A stretch of DNA of 64,000 nucleotides from an uncultured Acidobacteriia bacterium (GTDB lineage Bacteria; Acidobacteriota; Terriglobia; Bryobacterales; Bryobacteraceae), in the NCBI GenBank assembly GCA_903900705.1, contig CAIUOG010000166.1, forward strand, positions 1 through 64,000, written 5' to 3'. Both the position numbers and the translations under genes were made by a program. Shown one piece after another: positions 8,049 to 16,736 of this stretch. The notes below the pieces were generated by a model. The model was not told the DNA's origin, did no database searches, and saw only the letters and a program-made list of their open reading frames with translations. Position 1 is the first letter of the stretch; the number at the start of each line of letters is the position of its first letter.

Positions 8049-9518
8049 ATGCTGCGAAGTGTTCTCCTGATTCCGGTGTTGTGCGTCGTAATGCAGGCGC
8101 AGAATGTGCCGACCGCCGCGACGAAAAGCTGGTGGACCCATGTCCGGTTCCTTGCCGGGGACGAGCTGCAAGGCCGGGACACGGGGAGCGAGGGCTATAA
8201 GACTGCCGCTCGCTATGTGCAGGAACAGTTCGAACGCGCCGGGCTGAAGCCCGCGGGAGAGAAGGGCTATTACCAGAGCGTGCCGCTGCGGGTGCTGGAG
8301 GTACGGTCGGAATCCACCGTGGAACTGATTCGGGATGGCAAGGCGAGGGCGCTGGCCGTCAATCTGGAGGTCGGCGTCACGCCGAGGATGGGCCTGCCGG
8401 AGGTGGTGGAAGCTCCTCTGGTGTTTGGAGGCGCGGAGGTGGCGGGGAAGATCGTGGTGTCCCTGGCCGGGTTTGTGAGCCCGTCTGCCGGTGCGGCGGG
8501 TACGATTTTGATTGATAATCCAAAGGGCCTGGAAGCGCCGCGCTGGCCGGTGGCGTATGCGAAGTCGATGGCGGTCGAGGGTGGTCCGGCCCGGGCGGGC
8601 GCTGTGGGTGGGGGCACTGTGGGTGGGGGCGCTGCTGGTCTGGCGCTGCGTTTCAATCCTGAATTTGCTGAGGAATTGTTCGCGGGTTCGGGGCATACTT
8701 TCGCCGAAATTGTGGACCTGGCCGCGGCCGGGAAGCCCCTGCCGTCGTTCCCGCTTGTGCCGCGTGTTCGCGCTGCCGTCCGGGTAACTTCGTCGACCCT
8801 CACGTCCGACAACATCATCGCGGTGCTGCCTGGCAGCGAACTGCCGGACGAGTATGTGGTGGTGTCGGCACATCTGGATGGCTATGGGGTTGGCACGCCG
8901 GTGAAAGGCGACCGGATTTACAACGGCGCATTTGACGATGCGGCCTGTGTGGCCAATCTGATTGAGTTGGCAGGCGAGTTCAGGAAGTCTGGAAAGAAGC
9001 CGAGGCGCAGTCTGCTTTTCGCGGTGTTTACGGGCGAGGAAAAGGGCTTGCTTGGTTCTCAGTACTTCAACGGGCATCTCACAATTCTGAAAGAAAAGAT
9101 TGTGGCGGATATCAATCTGGATTACATACGGCCCCTGTTCCCGCTGACGATTCTGACGACATTGGGGCTGGAAGAGTCGACGCTGGGCGAGGTGGCGCGC
9201 AAAGTTGCGGGGCCGCTGGGAATCCGGATTCAGCCGGATAATGAGCCGCAGCGAGGGCTTTACCGGCGCAGCGATCAGTTCAACTTCATCCGTAATGGGA
9301 TCCCGGGAATTGCGTTTATCTTTGGCTATGAGCCTGGGTCAAAGGAAGAGGGCTTGTATCGGATCTGGTACAGGGATCGCTATCACCGGCCGCAGGACGA
9401 TCTGCAGCAGCCTGTGGACTGGGCGGGCGCGGAGAAGTTCCAGCAGTTTTTCAACGCGATGGCGATGGCTGTGGCGAATGGCGAGGAGAAGCCGGTGATG
9501 AAACCGGCGAGGCAATAA
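8049..9518 (+). CDS. M28-family zinc aminopeptidase, secreted
   Basis: This 489-residue protein has a signal peptide (MLRSVLLIPVLCVVMQAQ). Residues about 25-110 are the N-terminal part of the family, residues about 115-235 a PA-like insert, and the peptidase core runs from about 245 to 475. Zinc-site motifs visible are SAHLDG, YNGAFDDAAC (bridging Asp), FTGEEKGLLGS (catalytic Glu pair) and the C-terminal YHRPQDD His. Known relatives remove N-terminal residues or act as glutaminyl cyclases; exact specificity is open. A 15-bp tandem repeat (8602-8631) in the PA-like region encodes a Gly-rich loop. The gene is divergent from the hybrid kinase (64-base gap) and ends at a strong hairpin. Confidence 0.9.
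   Translation: MLRSVLLIPVLCVVMQAQNVPTAATKSWWTHVRFLAGDELQGRDTGSEGYKTAARYVQEQFERAGLKPAGEKGYYQSVPLRVLEVRSESTVELIRDGKARALAVNLEVGVTPRMGLPEVVEAPLVFGGAEVAGKIVVSLAGFVSPSAGAAGTILIDNPKGLEAPRWPVAYAKSMAVEGGPARAGAVGGGTVGGGAAGLALRFNPEFAEELFAGSGHTFAEIVDLAAAGKPLPSFPLVPRVRAAVRVTSSTLTSDNIIAVLPGSELPDEYVVVSAHLDGYGVGTPVKGDRIYNGAFDDAACVANLIELAGEFRKSGKKPRRSLLFAVFTGEEKGLLGSQYFNGHLTILKEKIVADINLDYIRPLFPLTILTTLGLEESTLGEVARKVAGPLGIRIQPDNEPQRGLYRRSDQFNFIRNGIPGIAFIFGYEPGSKEEGLYRIWYRDRYHRPQDDLQQPVDWAGAEKFQQFFNAMAMAVANGEEKPVMKPARQ
8602..8631 (+). repeat. 15-bp tandem repeat inside the M28 peptidase gene
   Basis: Two 15-base units (CTGTGGGTGGGGGCA and the same ending G) lie head to tail. They keep the reading frame and add a glycine-rich AVGGGTVGGG loop, so they look like a recent slippage expansion in a surface loop. 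Confidence 0.7.
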
Positions 9519-9526
9519 GGATAGGG

Positions 9527-9553
9527 CGCGGGAGCGCTGAACGCGCTCCCGCG
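9527..9553. terminator. GC-rich hairpin between convergent genes
   Basis: A perfect 10-bp stem, CGCGGGAGCG (9527-9536) with CGCTCCCGCG (9544-9553), encloses a 7-base loop. It sits between the stop of the M28 peptidase and the stop of the convergent PEP-CTERM gene. There is no T tract on either strand, so it may be a weak bidirectional terminator or an mRNA 3'-end protector. Confidence 0.6.
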
Positions 9554-9567
9554 GTCCGATGGAGAGT

Positions 9568-10263
9568 TCAGCGCCGGCGGGAGCGCAGACCCGCGAGGAC
9601 CAGCAACCCGAAACCGGCAAGTGCGATGGAGGCAGGCTCCGGCGTTCCAAAATTCTGCGTGCCCAGCGGCAGCGTATCCGTAGCATAAACCAACATGTCA
9701 ATGCCGGGTGCGCTCGGCGCGGCGCCGGTGCTGTGGCCCAGGTACCAGCTGATGTTATAGGTTTCGCCGACCGTGAGCGAAAGTTGCTGGTAAACGGCGT
9801 CGTAGCCCTGCACCGAGCCATCGCACCAGAACTGCGACCCGCCATGGGTTGCAACGTCGTTGCCACACCCGCCGGGTGTGGAATTGGAAACGACCACGCC
9901 GATGGCGGTGGTATCAACGGGCTGGATCCAGCGGCCCCAGCCTGTGGGTACGTTCTGGCCGACCGTGGCGTCTTCAAAACCAGGGTCAACCAGCAGGTTC
10001 GTATTGGTAATGTCAGAGCCGAGGACGACGGAAGTATCATCCAGAGCCCAGAACGCGGGAACCTCGCGAAATGCGAAGGAAATGAATTCGTTACTGTTAT
10101 CGGCCACGAAAGTGGTGGAGAACAGGGTTTGTCCTGTGCTGACCGCGTCCGGGTTGGATGTCGACAGTTGGTAGAGCCAGCCGGGCGGCGGGTCCTGAGC
10201 GAGAGCGAGAGCGGGAAGAAGGAGCGCCGCGGCAAACGCCACGGCTCGGGACGACAGTTGCAT
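9568..10263 (-). CDS. PEP-CTERM sorting domain protein
   Basis: This 231-residue protein has a signal peptide MQLSSRAVAFAAALLLPALA and a C-terminal PEP-CTERM anchor: TPEPASIALAGFGLLVLAGL, then RSRRR. The middle part (NLLVDPGFEDATVGQNVP, then VYQQLSLTVGETYNISWYL) resembles the carbohydrate-binding-like beta sandwich common in PEP-CTERM proteins; a binding role is only inferred. It is expected to be exported and processed by exosortase. It stands alone on the minus strand, with its own AT-rich upstream region at 10264-10400 and the shared hairpin downstream. No exosortase or exopolysaccharide genes are close by. Confidence 0.83.
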   Translation of the reverse strand: MQLSSRAVAFAAALLLPALALAQDPPPGWLYQLSTSNPDAVSTGQTLFSTTFVADNSNEFISFAFREVPAFWALDDTSVVLGSDITNTNLLVDPGFEDATVGQNVPTGWGRWIQPVDTTAIGVVVSNSTPGGCGNDVATHGGSQFWCDGSVQGYDAVYQQLSLTVGETYNISWYLGHSTGAAPSAPGIDMLVYATDTLPLGTQNFGTPEPASIALAGFGLLVLAGLRSRRR

Positions 10264-10400
10264 GAAATCCTCCGAATGTCAAAAGATCGCCTACACCCGG
10301 AAAATTAGCATGGCATTTGTGTTTTAACAAAATGAAAAGGTACTGTTTTTCCCGGCTTAGAAAAATCGCTGTGCGATTTCGTCCGGGCCGGGCAGGCGTC

Positions 10401-11348
10401 TCAGTCGCCTGAGCCCTTAACGATGCGGATGTGTCCGTTCTTCGAGTTGAGATCGATATGCGGACCGCCTTCTCCGATGTTGCCTTCGAGGTGTCGTGTC
10501 TGTTCGTCCCCCCGTATGGCGAAATCAGAGGAGATGGAGGAGTTCGAGGTGTCCGCGGTGAGGCGGGCGGAGGTGGAAGCGGGCAGGCGCAGTGTGATGC
10601 CGCCGTTCCTGGTTTCGGCGCGCACATCGCTCCGCGGGGCTTTGTCCAGGGAGATTTCGATGGACCCGTTGGAAGTTATGGTCCGCACTGGCATGGTGGG
10701 CGCATTTTGCAGCCGCACTGTGATGCTGTTGTTGGAAGTCTCCGCGTCACAGCTGCCGCCAATGTTCCCGGCGGTGATCCTGCCATTCGAACTGCGCAGA
10801 TTCACATTGCCGGAAATGCTGTCCGCTTCCACCGACGCGTTGGACGTGCGGGCTTCCACGTTACCGCTGACGTTGCCAATCCGGATGCTGCCGTTTGAGC
10901 TTTTCAGATGAGCGGCGCTGGCAACGTCCCGGATGCGCACGCTGCCATTGGAGGTGGTCACACGGTCCAGTTGCGTGGTGCGGGGGACGTGGATTGTGTA
11001 GCGCGCGCCCATTCCGCTGGTACGTGACGAGGGCCGGACGGTGCGAACTTCCACGGCGGACCCGGTATTGTGAATGTCGATACGGAGCGAATCCCGGAGC
11101 TGTTCGGTCGCCGCATACTTCGTGCCGGAGATATCAACCTTGTTCTCATCCCAGCCGGAAATCTCGACGGCTCCGTTGAAGTTTTCGAGGCTCAGATGCG
11201 CGCCGGGAGAAACGTCGTAGGCCTGGTGAAAGTCGGTCTGGTAGCGGTCCGACGGGCCGAAGCTGAAATCGCCGTCGCCAATAATACAGCCGGAGAGCAG
11301 CAGCGCTGTGCCCACGAGCGGGATGGACCGGAACAGGATGTTTTGCAT
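10401..11348 (-). CDS. DUF4097-type beta-helical lipoprotein
   Basis: This 315-residue lipoprotein has lipobox LLSGC with the acylated Cys at residue 21, so it is probably anchored in a membrane facing the periplasm or outside. The body is a series of about 19-20-residue rungs with the recurring pattern SNGSVRI / SSNGSIRIGNVSG / TSNASVEADSISG / SSNGRITAGNI, typical of DUF4097 (putative adhesin) proteins that fold as a right-handed beta structure. The function in the family is not established, and such proteins are often next to anti-sigma or stress genes. It is followed on the same strand only by nothing obvious, and preceded 76 bases upstream by a small lipoprotein gene. The start ATG at 11348 gives a clean signal peptide. 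Confidence 0.82.
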   Translation of the reverse strand: MQNILFRSIPLVGTALLLSGCIIGDGDFSFGPSDRYQTDFHQAYDVSPGAHLSLENFNGAVEISGWDENKVDISGTKYAATEQLRDSLRIDIHNTGSAVEVRTVRPSSRTSGMGARYTIHVPRTTQLDRVTTSNGSVRIRDVASAAHLKSSNGSIRIGNVSGNVEARTSNASVEADSISGNVNLRSSNGRITAGNIGGSCDAETSNNSITVRLQNAPTMPVRTITSNGSIEISLDKAPRSDVRAETRNGGITLRLPASTSARLTADTSNSSISSDFAIRGDEQTRHLEGNIGEGGPHIDLNSKNGHIRIVKGSGD

Positions 11349-11424
11349 TTGAAATCCCCCTGAAGTGATCAGTTACGTTCGGGCGGAGCCTCTCGTTCGC
11401 AGGAAAATGGTTCGCAGGAAAATC

Positions 11425-11781
11425 CTACGGCTTCCACTGGCCGTCGGTCATTTCACGGCTGATGGTTCCGCTGGCATCGTGATCGTGCACGACCAGGTTT
11501 GCCTGCTCGCCAGGGGCGAGGCGGCCGCCATCTTTGGGTAACACCCACTTGCCCGCAAGGTCGAAGCGCCGGGAATCCTGGGGGATGGGAACATCCTTCT
11601 GCAGGCCCACAGCGCGAATTTTGTCGCCGACAACAACAATGACGGAACCTTCGATAGGCGCTGCTCCGGGGGCGGTCACAGTGGTGGCTCCGATGAGGAT
11701 TCTGGTGTCGGAGCTTTGATTCTCACCGCAGCCTGCAAGCAGCAGCAGGAGTCCGGCGGCGACGGTACGGATGGCGGTCAT
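11425..11781 (-). CDS. Small lipoprotein, amidohydrolase composite domain without its catalytic barrel
   Basis: This 118-residue protein has lipobox LLAGC (Cys18). Residues 28-80 read like the N-terminal beta domain of amidohydrolases (GSVIVVVGDKIRAVG, then FDLAGKWVLP). Normally the metal-binding HxH barrel of about 300 residues follows GKWVLP. Here it is replaced directly by GGRLAPGEQANLVVHD, the typical C-terminal return of the same beta domain. No HxH or other metal ligands remain, so it cannot be an active hydrolase. It may be a decayed gene held in frame by a clean deletion, or a stand-alone beta-domain lipoprotein. It is divergent from the isomerase gene at 11835. Confidence 0.65.
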   Translation of the reverse strand: MTAIRTVAAGLLLLLAGCGENQSSDTRILIGATTVTAPGAAPIEGSVIVVVGDKIRAVGLQKDVPIPQDSRRFDLAGKWVLPKDGGRLAPGEQANLVVHDHDASGTISREMTDGQWKP

Positions 11782-11834
11782 GATTTCAGCATATTGGACG
11801 GCACATTTTGGAGGGCGCGATATGCTTTCTCGAT

Positions 11835-12737
11835 ATGAAACTTTCCCGCCGCGAACTGCTGTCGGCTGTGGCCCTCGCTCCGATGGCGCGGGGCCAGGCG
11901 AAGTCCCGCTTTATCCGCAGCATCTGTTCCGTGATCTTTCCACCGGATACGCCCATTCCCGAAATGTTCCGGCGGGCAAAGGCGGCGGGTTTCGACGCGA
12001 TGGAACTGCGGCTCGGCGTGGACATTGCGATGGAGAGCCGGGATACCGCGCTGGCGGAGATCCGGAAGTCCGCCGGGGACAACGGCATTCAGTTCACCAG
12101 CCTGTGGGTGTCGCAACCGCTGGGCCGGCATCCACTGAACAGCCCGGAGGCGTCCGTTCGGGCGCAGGGTGTGGCCGATATTGAGAGGGCGACGGAGATC
12201 GCGGCGGCGTTGGGGTGTGGCGCTTTGCTGCTGGTGCCGGGGCGTCTGGGCAACGGGGCGAAGCTCGTGGTGGGGTACGAAGAGACCTGGAAGCTGTTCA
12301 CCGGGGAACTTTCGAAGTGCCTGCCGGCGGCGGAGAAGAATCGGGTGATTCTGACCCCGGAGAACGTGTGGAATAAGTTCCTGGTGAGTCCGTTGGAGAT
12401 GCGGAGCTTCGTGGATCAGTTCCGCAGCCCGTGGCTGGGGGCGCACTTCGATATGGGGAACGTGATGCAGTACGGGTATCCGGAGGACTGGATCCGGACG
12501 CTGGGGCCTCGGATCAAACGGGTGCATGTGAAGGATTACAAGCTTTCGGCGCGGTCCGAGCAGGGGCGTTTCGTGCCACTGCTGGAGGGCGACGTCAATT
12601 TTGCCGCGGTTCTGAAGGCGTTGACAAATACCGGTTACAGCGGGTTCCTTTCGCCGGAAATCGACTACGACGCCTCGCAGCCGGATCACCTCAGCCAGGT
12701 GGCCGCGCAGTTCACGAAGATCCTCGCTATGGCATGA
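11835..12737 (+). CDS. Sugar phosphate isomerase/epimerase-like TIM-barrel protein, exported
   Basis: The start is taken as the ATG at 11835, which gives MKLSRRELLSAVALAPMARG, a twin-arginine-like signal. A further in-frame start upstream would hide it. The 300-residue product fits the xylose-isomerase-like AP endonuclease-2 superfamily: barrel strands FDAMELRLGVDI, ILTPENVWNKF, LGAHFDMGNVMQYG and IKRVHVKDYKLS supply the Glu, Asp, His and Asp/His metal ligands usual for this fold, and SGFLSPEIDYD is the final strand. Relatives isomerise or epimerise free sugars or inositols; the substrate is unknown. It is followed 25 bases later by an MFS carrier, suggesting use on an imported compound. Confidence 0.85.
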   Translation: MKLSRRELLSAVALAPMARGQAKSRFIRSICSVIFPPDTPIPEMFRRAKAAGFDAMELRLGVDIAMESRDTALAEIRKSAGDNGIQFTSLWVSQPLGRHPLNSPEASVRAQGVADIERATEIAAALGCGALLLVPGRLGNGAKLVVGYEETWKLFTGELSKCLPAAEKNRVILTPENVWNKFLVSPLEMRSFVDQFRSPWLGAHFDMGNVMQYGYPEDWIRTLGPRIKRVHVKDYKLSARSEQGRFVPLLEGDVNFAAVLKALTNTGYSGFLSPEIDYDASQPDHLSQVAAQFTKILAMA

Positions 12738-12762
12738 GTGTGTACGCGTTTATACTAAGCGT

Positions 12763-14028
12763 TTGACTTCGAAGAGTCCCCTCACACAGAACCAGATCCG
12801 AGGCTTTTGGGCCGCGTGGGGCGGCTGGGCGCTGGATGGCATGGATTCCTTTATCTATGCGCTGGTGCTGGTGCCCGCGATGCGGGATCTGCTGCCCGCC
12901 TCGGGGAAAGTCGCAAATGCCGCGAACCTGGGGTATTACGGCGGGCTTTTGTTTGCGCTGTTTCTGGTGGGGTGGGGCTTCGCCTTTTTGTGGGGGCCGA
13001 TTGCGGACCGTTTTGGGCGGGTCCGGACGCTGGCTTTTACGATTCTGGTGTATTCGCTGTTTACATTTCTGGGGTGCGCGGCGCAGAGCGTGTGGCAGTT
13101 GGCCTTATTCCGGTTTCTGGCCGGAATCGGCATCGGCGGGGAATGGACTCTGGGCGGAATTCTGGTGGCGGAGGAATGGCCGGAGGACCGCCGCGTGCAG
13201 GGCGCGGCCTGGATGCACACCGGTTACTACTTCGGCTTCTTTGTGGCGGCGGCCATGAACTACTACCTGGGCGCGAAATACGGCTGGCGCGTGATGTTCG
13301 CGGTGGGCGGAACGCCCGCTTTACTGGTGGCGTTGATCCGTTATGGTGTGCATGAACCGGTTCGCTGGAAGAACCGTGTGCGGGAACTGGAAAGTCCCTT
13401 TCTCTATCTGTTTTCAGCGGAGTATCGGAGTCGCACTCTTTTGAATGCGCTGTTTTTGCTGATAGCGATGATCGGGCTCTGGGCCGGTTCGGTATATGTG
13501 CCGGGCGCGGTGAGCCAGATTGCGGCGCGTGATGGCTACACTCCGGCGGATGCGGCCCGGATGGCTTCCTGGGCCACCATGCTGCTTTCCGTTGGCACCA
13601 TCCTGGGCTGTCTGCTGGTGCCGTTTCTGGCAAACCGCTTCGGACGGCGGGGCGCGCTGGCATTTTTCTTCGCCCTGATGGGCTTATCTGTCGCGGAAGC
13701 CTTCGGCTACGCGTTTTACCTGCCCCACGGGGCGCTGGCGGCGTTCATCGGCAGCCTCTTCTTTGTGGGCGTGGGTGGCGCGAGTTTCTGCGTGTTCACG
13801 GTCTGGCTGCCGGAACAGTACCGCACGGAGTGCCGGGCCAGCGCGTTCGCTTTCGCCACGTCTTCAGGGCGGTTTGTGGCGGCGGGCATTACGTTCCTGG
13901 TGGGGGCGGGCGTTTCGCACTTCGGTACCATCGGAATACCGGTGGCGATTACCTCGCTGGCGTTTCTGGTCGGCCTGTTCTTCCTGCCCTGGGGCGCGGA
14001 GACCAGCGGCAAGCCGCTCCCGGCCTGA
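12763..14028 (+). CDS. MFS transporter, metabolite:proton symporter type
   Basis: This 421-residue protein has about 12 hydrophobic segments. The family motif between TM2 and TM3 is present (GPIADRFGRVRTL), and the equivalent in the second half is ANRFGRRGALAF. The TM4-5 region GGEWTLGGILVAEEWPEDRR is typical of the metabolite:H+ symporter branch, which carries aromatic or small carboxylic acids. It starts with TTG at 12763 (MTSKSPLTQNQIRGF), with no strong ribosome site seen. It lies between the isomerase and a malonyl-CoA-synthetase-like gene only 5 bases downstream, so a carboxylate such as malonate is a reasonable but unproven substrate. Confidence 0.87.
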   Translation: MTSKSPLTQNQIRGFWAAWGGWALDGMDSFIYALVLVPAMRDLLPASGKVANAANLGYYGGLLFALFLVGWGFAFLWGPIADRFGRVRTLAFTILVYSLFTFLGCAAQSVWQLALFRFLAGIGIGGEWTLGGILVAEEWPEDRRVQGAAWMHTGYYFGFFVAAAMNYYLGAKYGWRVMFAVGGTPALLVALIRYGVHEPVRWKNRVRELESPFLYLFSAEYRSRTLLNALFLLIAMIGLWAGSVYVPGAVSQIAARDGYTPADAARMASWATMLLSVGTILGCLLVPFLANRFGRRGALAFFFALMGLSVAEAFGYAFYLPHGALAAFIGSLFFVGVGGASFCVFTVWLPEQYRTECRASAFAFATSSGRFVAAGITFLVGAGVSHFGTIGIPVAITSLAFLVGLFFLPWGAETSGKPLPA

Positions 14029-14033
14029 ATATC

Positions 14034-15449
14034 ATGACTCTTTCCCATCTTTTCGACTCCTCTCTGATCGGCCGTCGCGACCGGATCGCGCTGGAGTTTC
14101 AGGGCAGCGGCTACACCTTCGGCGAGCTTGATTCGCGCAGTAACAGGCTGGCCCGACTGCTGCTGCGGAGGGGTCTCAAAACAGGCGACCGGCTTTGCGT
14201 GTATCTGGTGAACTCGGTGGAGATGATCGATCTCTATCTGGCCTGCGTGAAGCTGGGGGTGATCTTTGTCCCGATCAATATTCTCTACAGGGATCGCGAG
14301 ATTACTCACATTCTGAACGATGCGTCACCGGTGGCGCTGGTGGCCGATGCCGCGGTCACGACGGAACTGCCGGTCTGGAATCCGAGAGATCTGGCGGCGG
14401 AAGCAGCCGGTCTGGATGATTCGCGGCCAAGCCCAACGATCACGCTCGACGGGGACACGCACGCGGGCATCATCTACACCTCCGGCACCACGGGAACCTC
14501 AAAGGGAGCCGTGTTGACCCACAACAATTTCGCGGCCAACGCAGTGAACCTGCTGGCCTGCTGGGAAATCACCGCGGAGGACCGCTTCCTGCTGGCTCTG
14601 CCGTTGTTCCACGTGCACGGGCTGGGCAACGGGCTGCACTGCTGGCTCATGAGCGGTTGCCGGATGCGGATGCTGGAACGGTTCGAACACCAGACCGCGG
14701 CGGGAGTCTTTCTGGAATTCCGGCCGACGCTGTTTTTCGCTGTGCCCACCATTTATGTCCGCCTGCTCGGCTGGGACGCGGCTGTCGCGAAGGAGATCGG
14801 CGGCTTCATGCGGCTTTTCGTCTCCGGTTCGGCGCCGCTGCCGGCCCAGGTGCATGAGGACTTCCGGCAGTTGTTCGGGCACACCATTCTGGAACGCTAC
14901 GGCATGAGCGAGACTCTCATGAACATCAGCAATCCGTACATTGGCGAACGGCGCGCCGGGACGGTCGGATTTCCGCTGCCGGGCGTTTCGGCGAAGATCG
15001 TGGACGGCGAAATCCATCTGCGCGGGCCGAATGTTTTTGCCGGCTATTGGGGCCGTCCGGAAGCGACGCGCGATGCCTTTGTGGATGGCTGGTTCCGGAC
15101 GGGGGATATTGGCGCGGTTTCCGAAGACGGCTATTACACGCTGAGCGGACGCAAGAGCGACCTCATTATTTCGGGGGGCTTCAATATCTACCCGCGCGAA
15201 ATCGAAGAGTTTCTGCAGGAGCACCCCGCGGTTGCGGAGGCGGCGGTGGTAGCGCGGCCCGATCCCGTTCGCGGGGAGGTCCCGGTGGCGTATCTGGTGT
15301 GTGCCGGGGAACTGGATGTTGCGGGGATGGCGGCGCTTTGTCGCGAAAAACTGGCGTCTTTCAAAGTGCCCCGCAATTTTATTGTGGTTGAAAAACTGCC
15401 GCGCAATGCGATGGGCAAGATTCAGAAACATCTGCTGCCGCAGTCGTAA
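14034..15449 (+). CDS. AMP-forming acyl-CoA synthetase, malonyl-CoA synthetase-like
   Basis: The start ATG at 14034 yields MTLSHLFDSSLIGRRDRIAL, 471 residues. All adenylate-forming motifs are present: the P-loop YTSGTTGTSKGAVLTHNN, the LPLFHVHGLGNGL segment, ERYGMSETLMNISNPY (A5), FRTGDIG, GRKSDLIISGGFNIYPREIE (hinge) and the C-terminal acyl-adenylate Lys in NAMGKIQKH. The HVHGLG and SETLMNISNPY stretches resemble MatB malonyl-CoA synthetases, which make malonyl-CoA from malonate, ATP and CoA; other short dicarboxylates remain possible. It lies 5 bases after the MFS gene, so uptake and activation are probably coupled. The enzyme is cytoplasmic. Confidence 0.85.
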   Translation: MTLSHLFDSSLIGRRDRIALEFQGSGYTFGELDSRSNRLARLLLRRGLKTGDRLCVYLVNSVEMIDLYLACVKLGVIFVPINILYRDREITHILNDASPVALVADAAVTTELPVWNPRDLAAEAAGLDDSRPSPTITLDGDTHAGIIYTSGTTGTSKGAVLTHNNFAANAVNLLACWEITAEDRFLLALPLFHVHGLGNGLHCWLMSGCRMRMLERFEHQTAAGVFLEFRPTLFFAVPTIYVRLLGWDAAVAKEIGGFMRLFVSGSAPLPAQVHEDFRQLFGHTILERYGMSETLMNISNPYIGERRAGTVGFPLPGVSAKIVDGEIHLRGPNVFAGYWGRPEATRDAFVDGWFRTGDIGAVSEDGYYTLSGRKSDLIISGGFNIYPREIEEFLQEHPAVAEAAVVARPDPVRGEVPVAYLVCAGELDVAGMAALCREKLASFKVPRNFIVVEKLPRNAMGKIQKHLLPQS

Positions 15450-15487
15450 AGTAGCGCCATCCAGGCAAAGTGTGGGATAAAACGAAA

Positions 15488-16576
15488 ATGCTACTGCGCC
15501 ATTTTCTGCTTCCGGCTGTACTTTCGGCCTCTGTTTTTGCGCAGCGGCAGACCACGCCGACTGCCTCTCCCGCAACGCCCTCCGGCACGTCCGCATCGTC
15601 CACATCCGGCGGAGCGTCTGCCGGAACTCCGTCCGGCGCGGGCGGACCCCGGGATCAGGGCAGTGACATCCTGCTGAAGGCGCTTTCGGTTCAGAAGTTC
15701 CATGCGCAACTGGATGATATTGCGGAAGTGGACGAGATCCGCTACACCAGCCTGCCGCCCCATAAGCCGGCGAATCCTACCGCGCCGGGGGCGAAGAATC
15801 CGCTGATTATTCACGCGCTGACGTTTGTGCCGAGGAAGCTGGATCGCACGAAGAAACAGCCCCTGCTGGTGTTTGCGCATCAGGGGATCCACAGCAACTT
15901 CGGGGCGGATTATGAATACCCGGCCGTGAAAGAGATGCTGTTGCAGGGTTACACGGTGATCGCGCCGGATTACCGGGGGAGCACGGGTTACGGGCAGCGC
16001 TTCTACGACGAAATCGACTACGGCGGGGCGGAGGTGGAAGACGTGTTTGCCGCCCGCGCCTGGATGCTGGAGAATTACGATTTTCTCGATGAAAAGCGGG
16101 TGGGCATGATTGGCTGGAGCCATGGCGGGATGATCACGCTGATGAATATTCTGCTGCACCCCAAGGCCTATGCGGCGGCTTACGCGGGTGTTCCGGTGAC
16201 TGATCTGGTGTTGCGGCTGGGTTATCACGATGCTTCGTATCAGGCCACTTTTTCAGCGGCCACGCACATCGGAAAGACTGTCCAGGGCGATATTCAGGAG
16301 TACCTGAAGCGGTCGCCGATTACATATGCGGACAAGCTGGAGACCCCTCTGCTGATCCACGGCAACACGAACGATGAGGACGTCAACGTGATTGAAATCC
16401 AGCGTTTTGTGGCCGCCTTGAAAGCCGCGGAGAAGAAGTTCGAATACAAAATCTACGAGAACGCTCCGGGTGGCCATGAGTTCGGTCGGCTGGATACGAA
16501 GCTGGCGAAGGAGTCACGGCGCGACGTCTATAAATTTCTGGCCATTTATCTGAAGCCGGAGAGGCCGGTTCAATAG
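15488..16576 (+). CDS. Secreted S9-type alpha/beta hydrolase (prolyl oligopeptidase-like)
   Basis: The ATG at 15488 is chosen because the product opens MLLRHFLLPAVLSASVFAQ, a signal peptide; a GTG at 15470 would put charged residues ahead of it. Residues 20-60 are a Thr/Ser/Pro/Gly-rich linker. The alpha/beta hydrolase core has the nucleophile elbow GWSHGGM, the acid in NTNDEDVNV and the catalytic His in GGHEFGR. Size and spacing fit the C-terminal catalytic half of S9 peptidases without the beta-propeller, so it may be an esterase or peptidase. It is 38 bases downstream of the acyl-CoA synthetase on the same strand, and a shared role is not evident. Confidence 0.85.
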   Translation: MLLRHFLLPAVLSASVFAQRQTTPTASPATPSGTSASSTSGGASAGTPSGAGGPRDQGSDILLKALSVQKFHAQLDDIAEVDEIRYTSLPPHKPANPTAPGAKNPLIIHALTFVPRKLDRTKKQPLLVFAHQGIHSNFGADYEYPAVKEMLLQGYTVIAPDYRGSTGYGQRFYDEIDYGGAEVEDVFAARAWMLENYDFLDEKRVGMIGWSHGGMITLMNILLHPKAYAAAYAGVPVTDLVLRLGYHDASYQATFSAATHIGKTVQGDIQEYLKRSPITYADKLETPLLIHGNTNDEDVNVIEIQRFVAALKAAEKKFEYKIYENAPGGHEFGRLDTKLAKESRRDVYKFLAIYLKPERPVQ

Positions 16577-16736
16577 GGCGTGTGACTCTGCGGGACAGTT
16601 AACCTGGTAACCGGGATTCGTGCCGGCGCGTACATGGAACTTACGCCTGCCGGACATCGGGTTTCTGTTACTTTTTCCTGCCCGCCGCATCTCAGTCTGA
16701 GGCTGCCATCAAACAATCTGAAAGTCGAAGATCACA

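Noticed and set aside
8602-8631. CRISPR or minisatellite array
   Set aside because: There are only two copies, inside a coding region and in frame.
16577-16736. RNA gene or riboswitch in the gap before the aminotransferase
   Set aside because: Only short chance pairings are visible; no known riboswitch core or tRNA shape was found.
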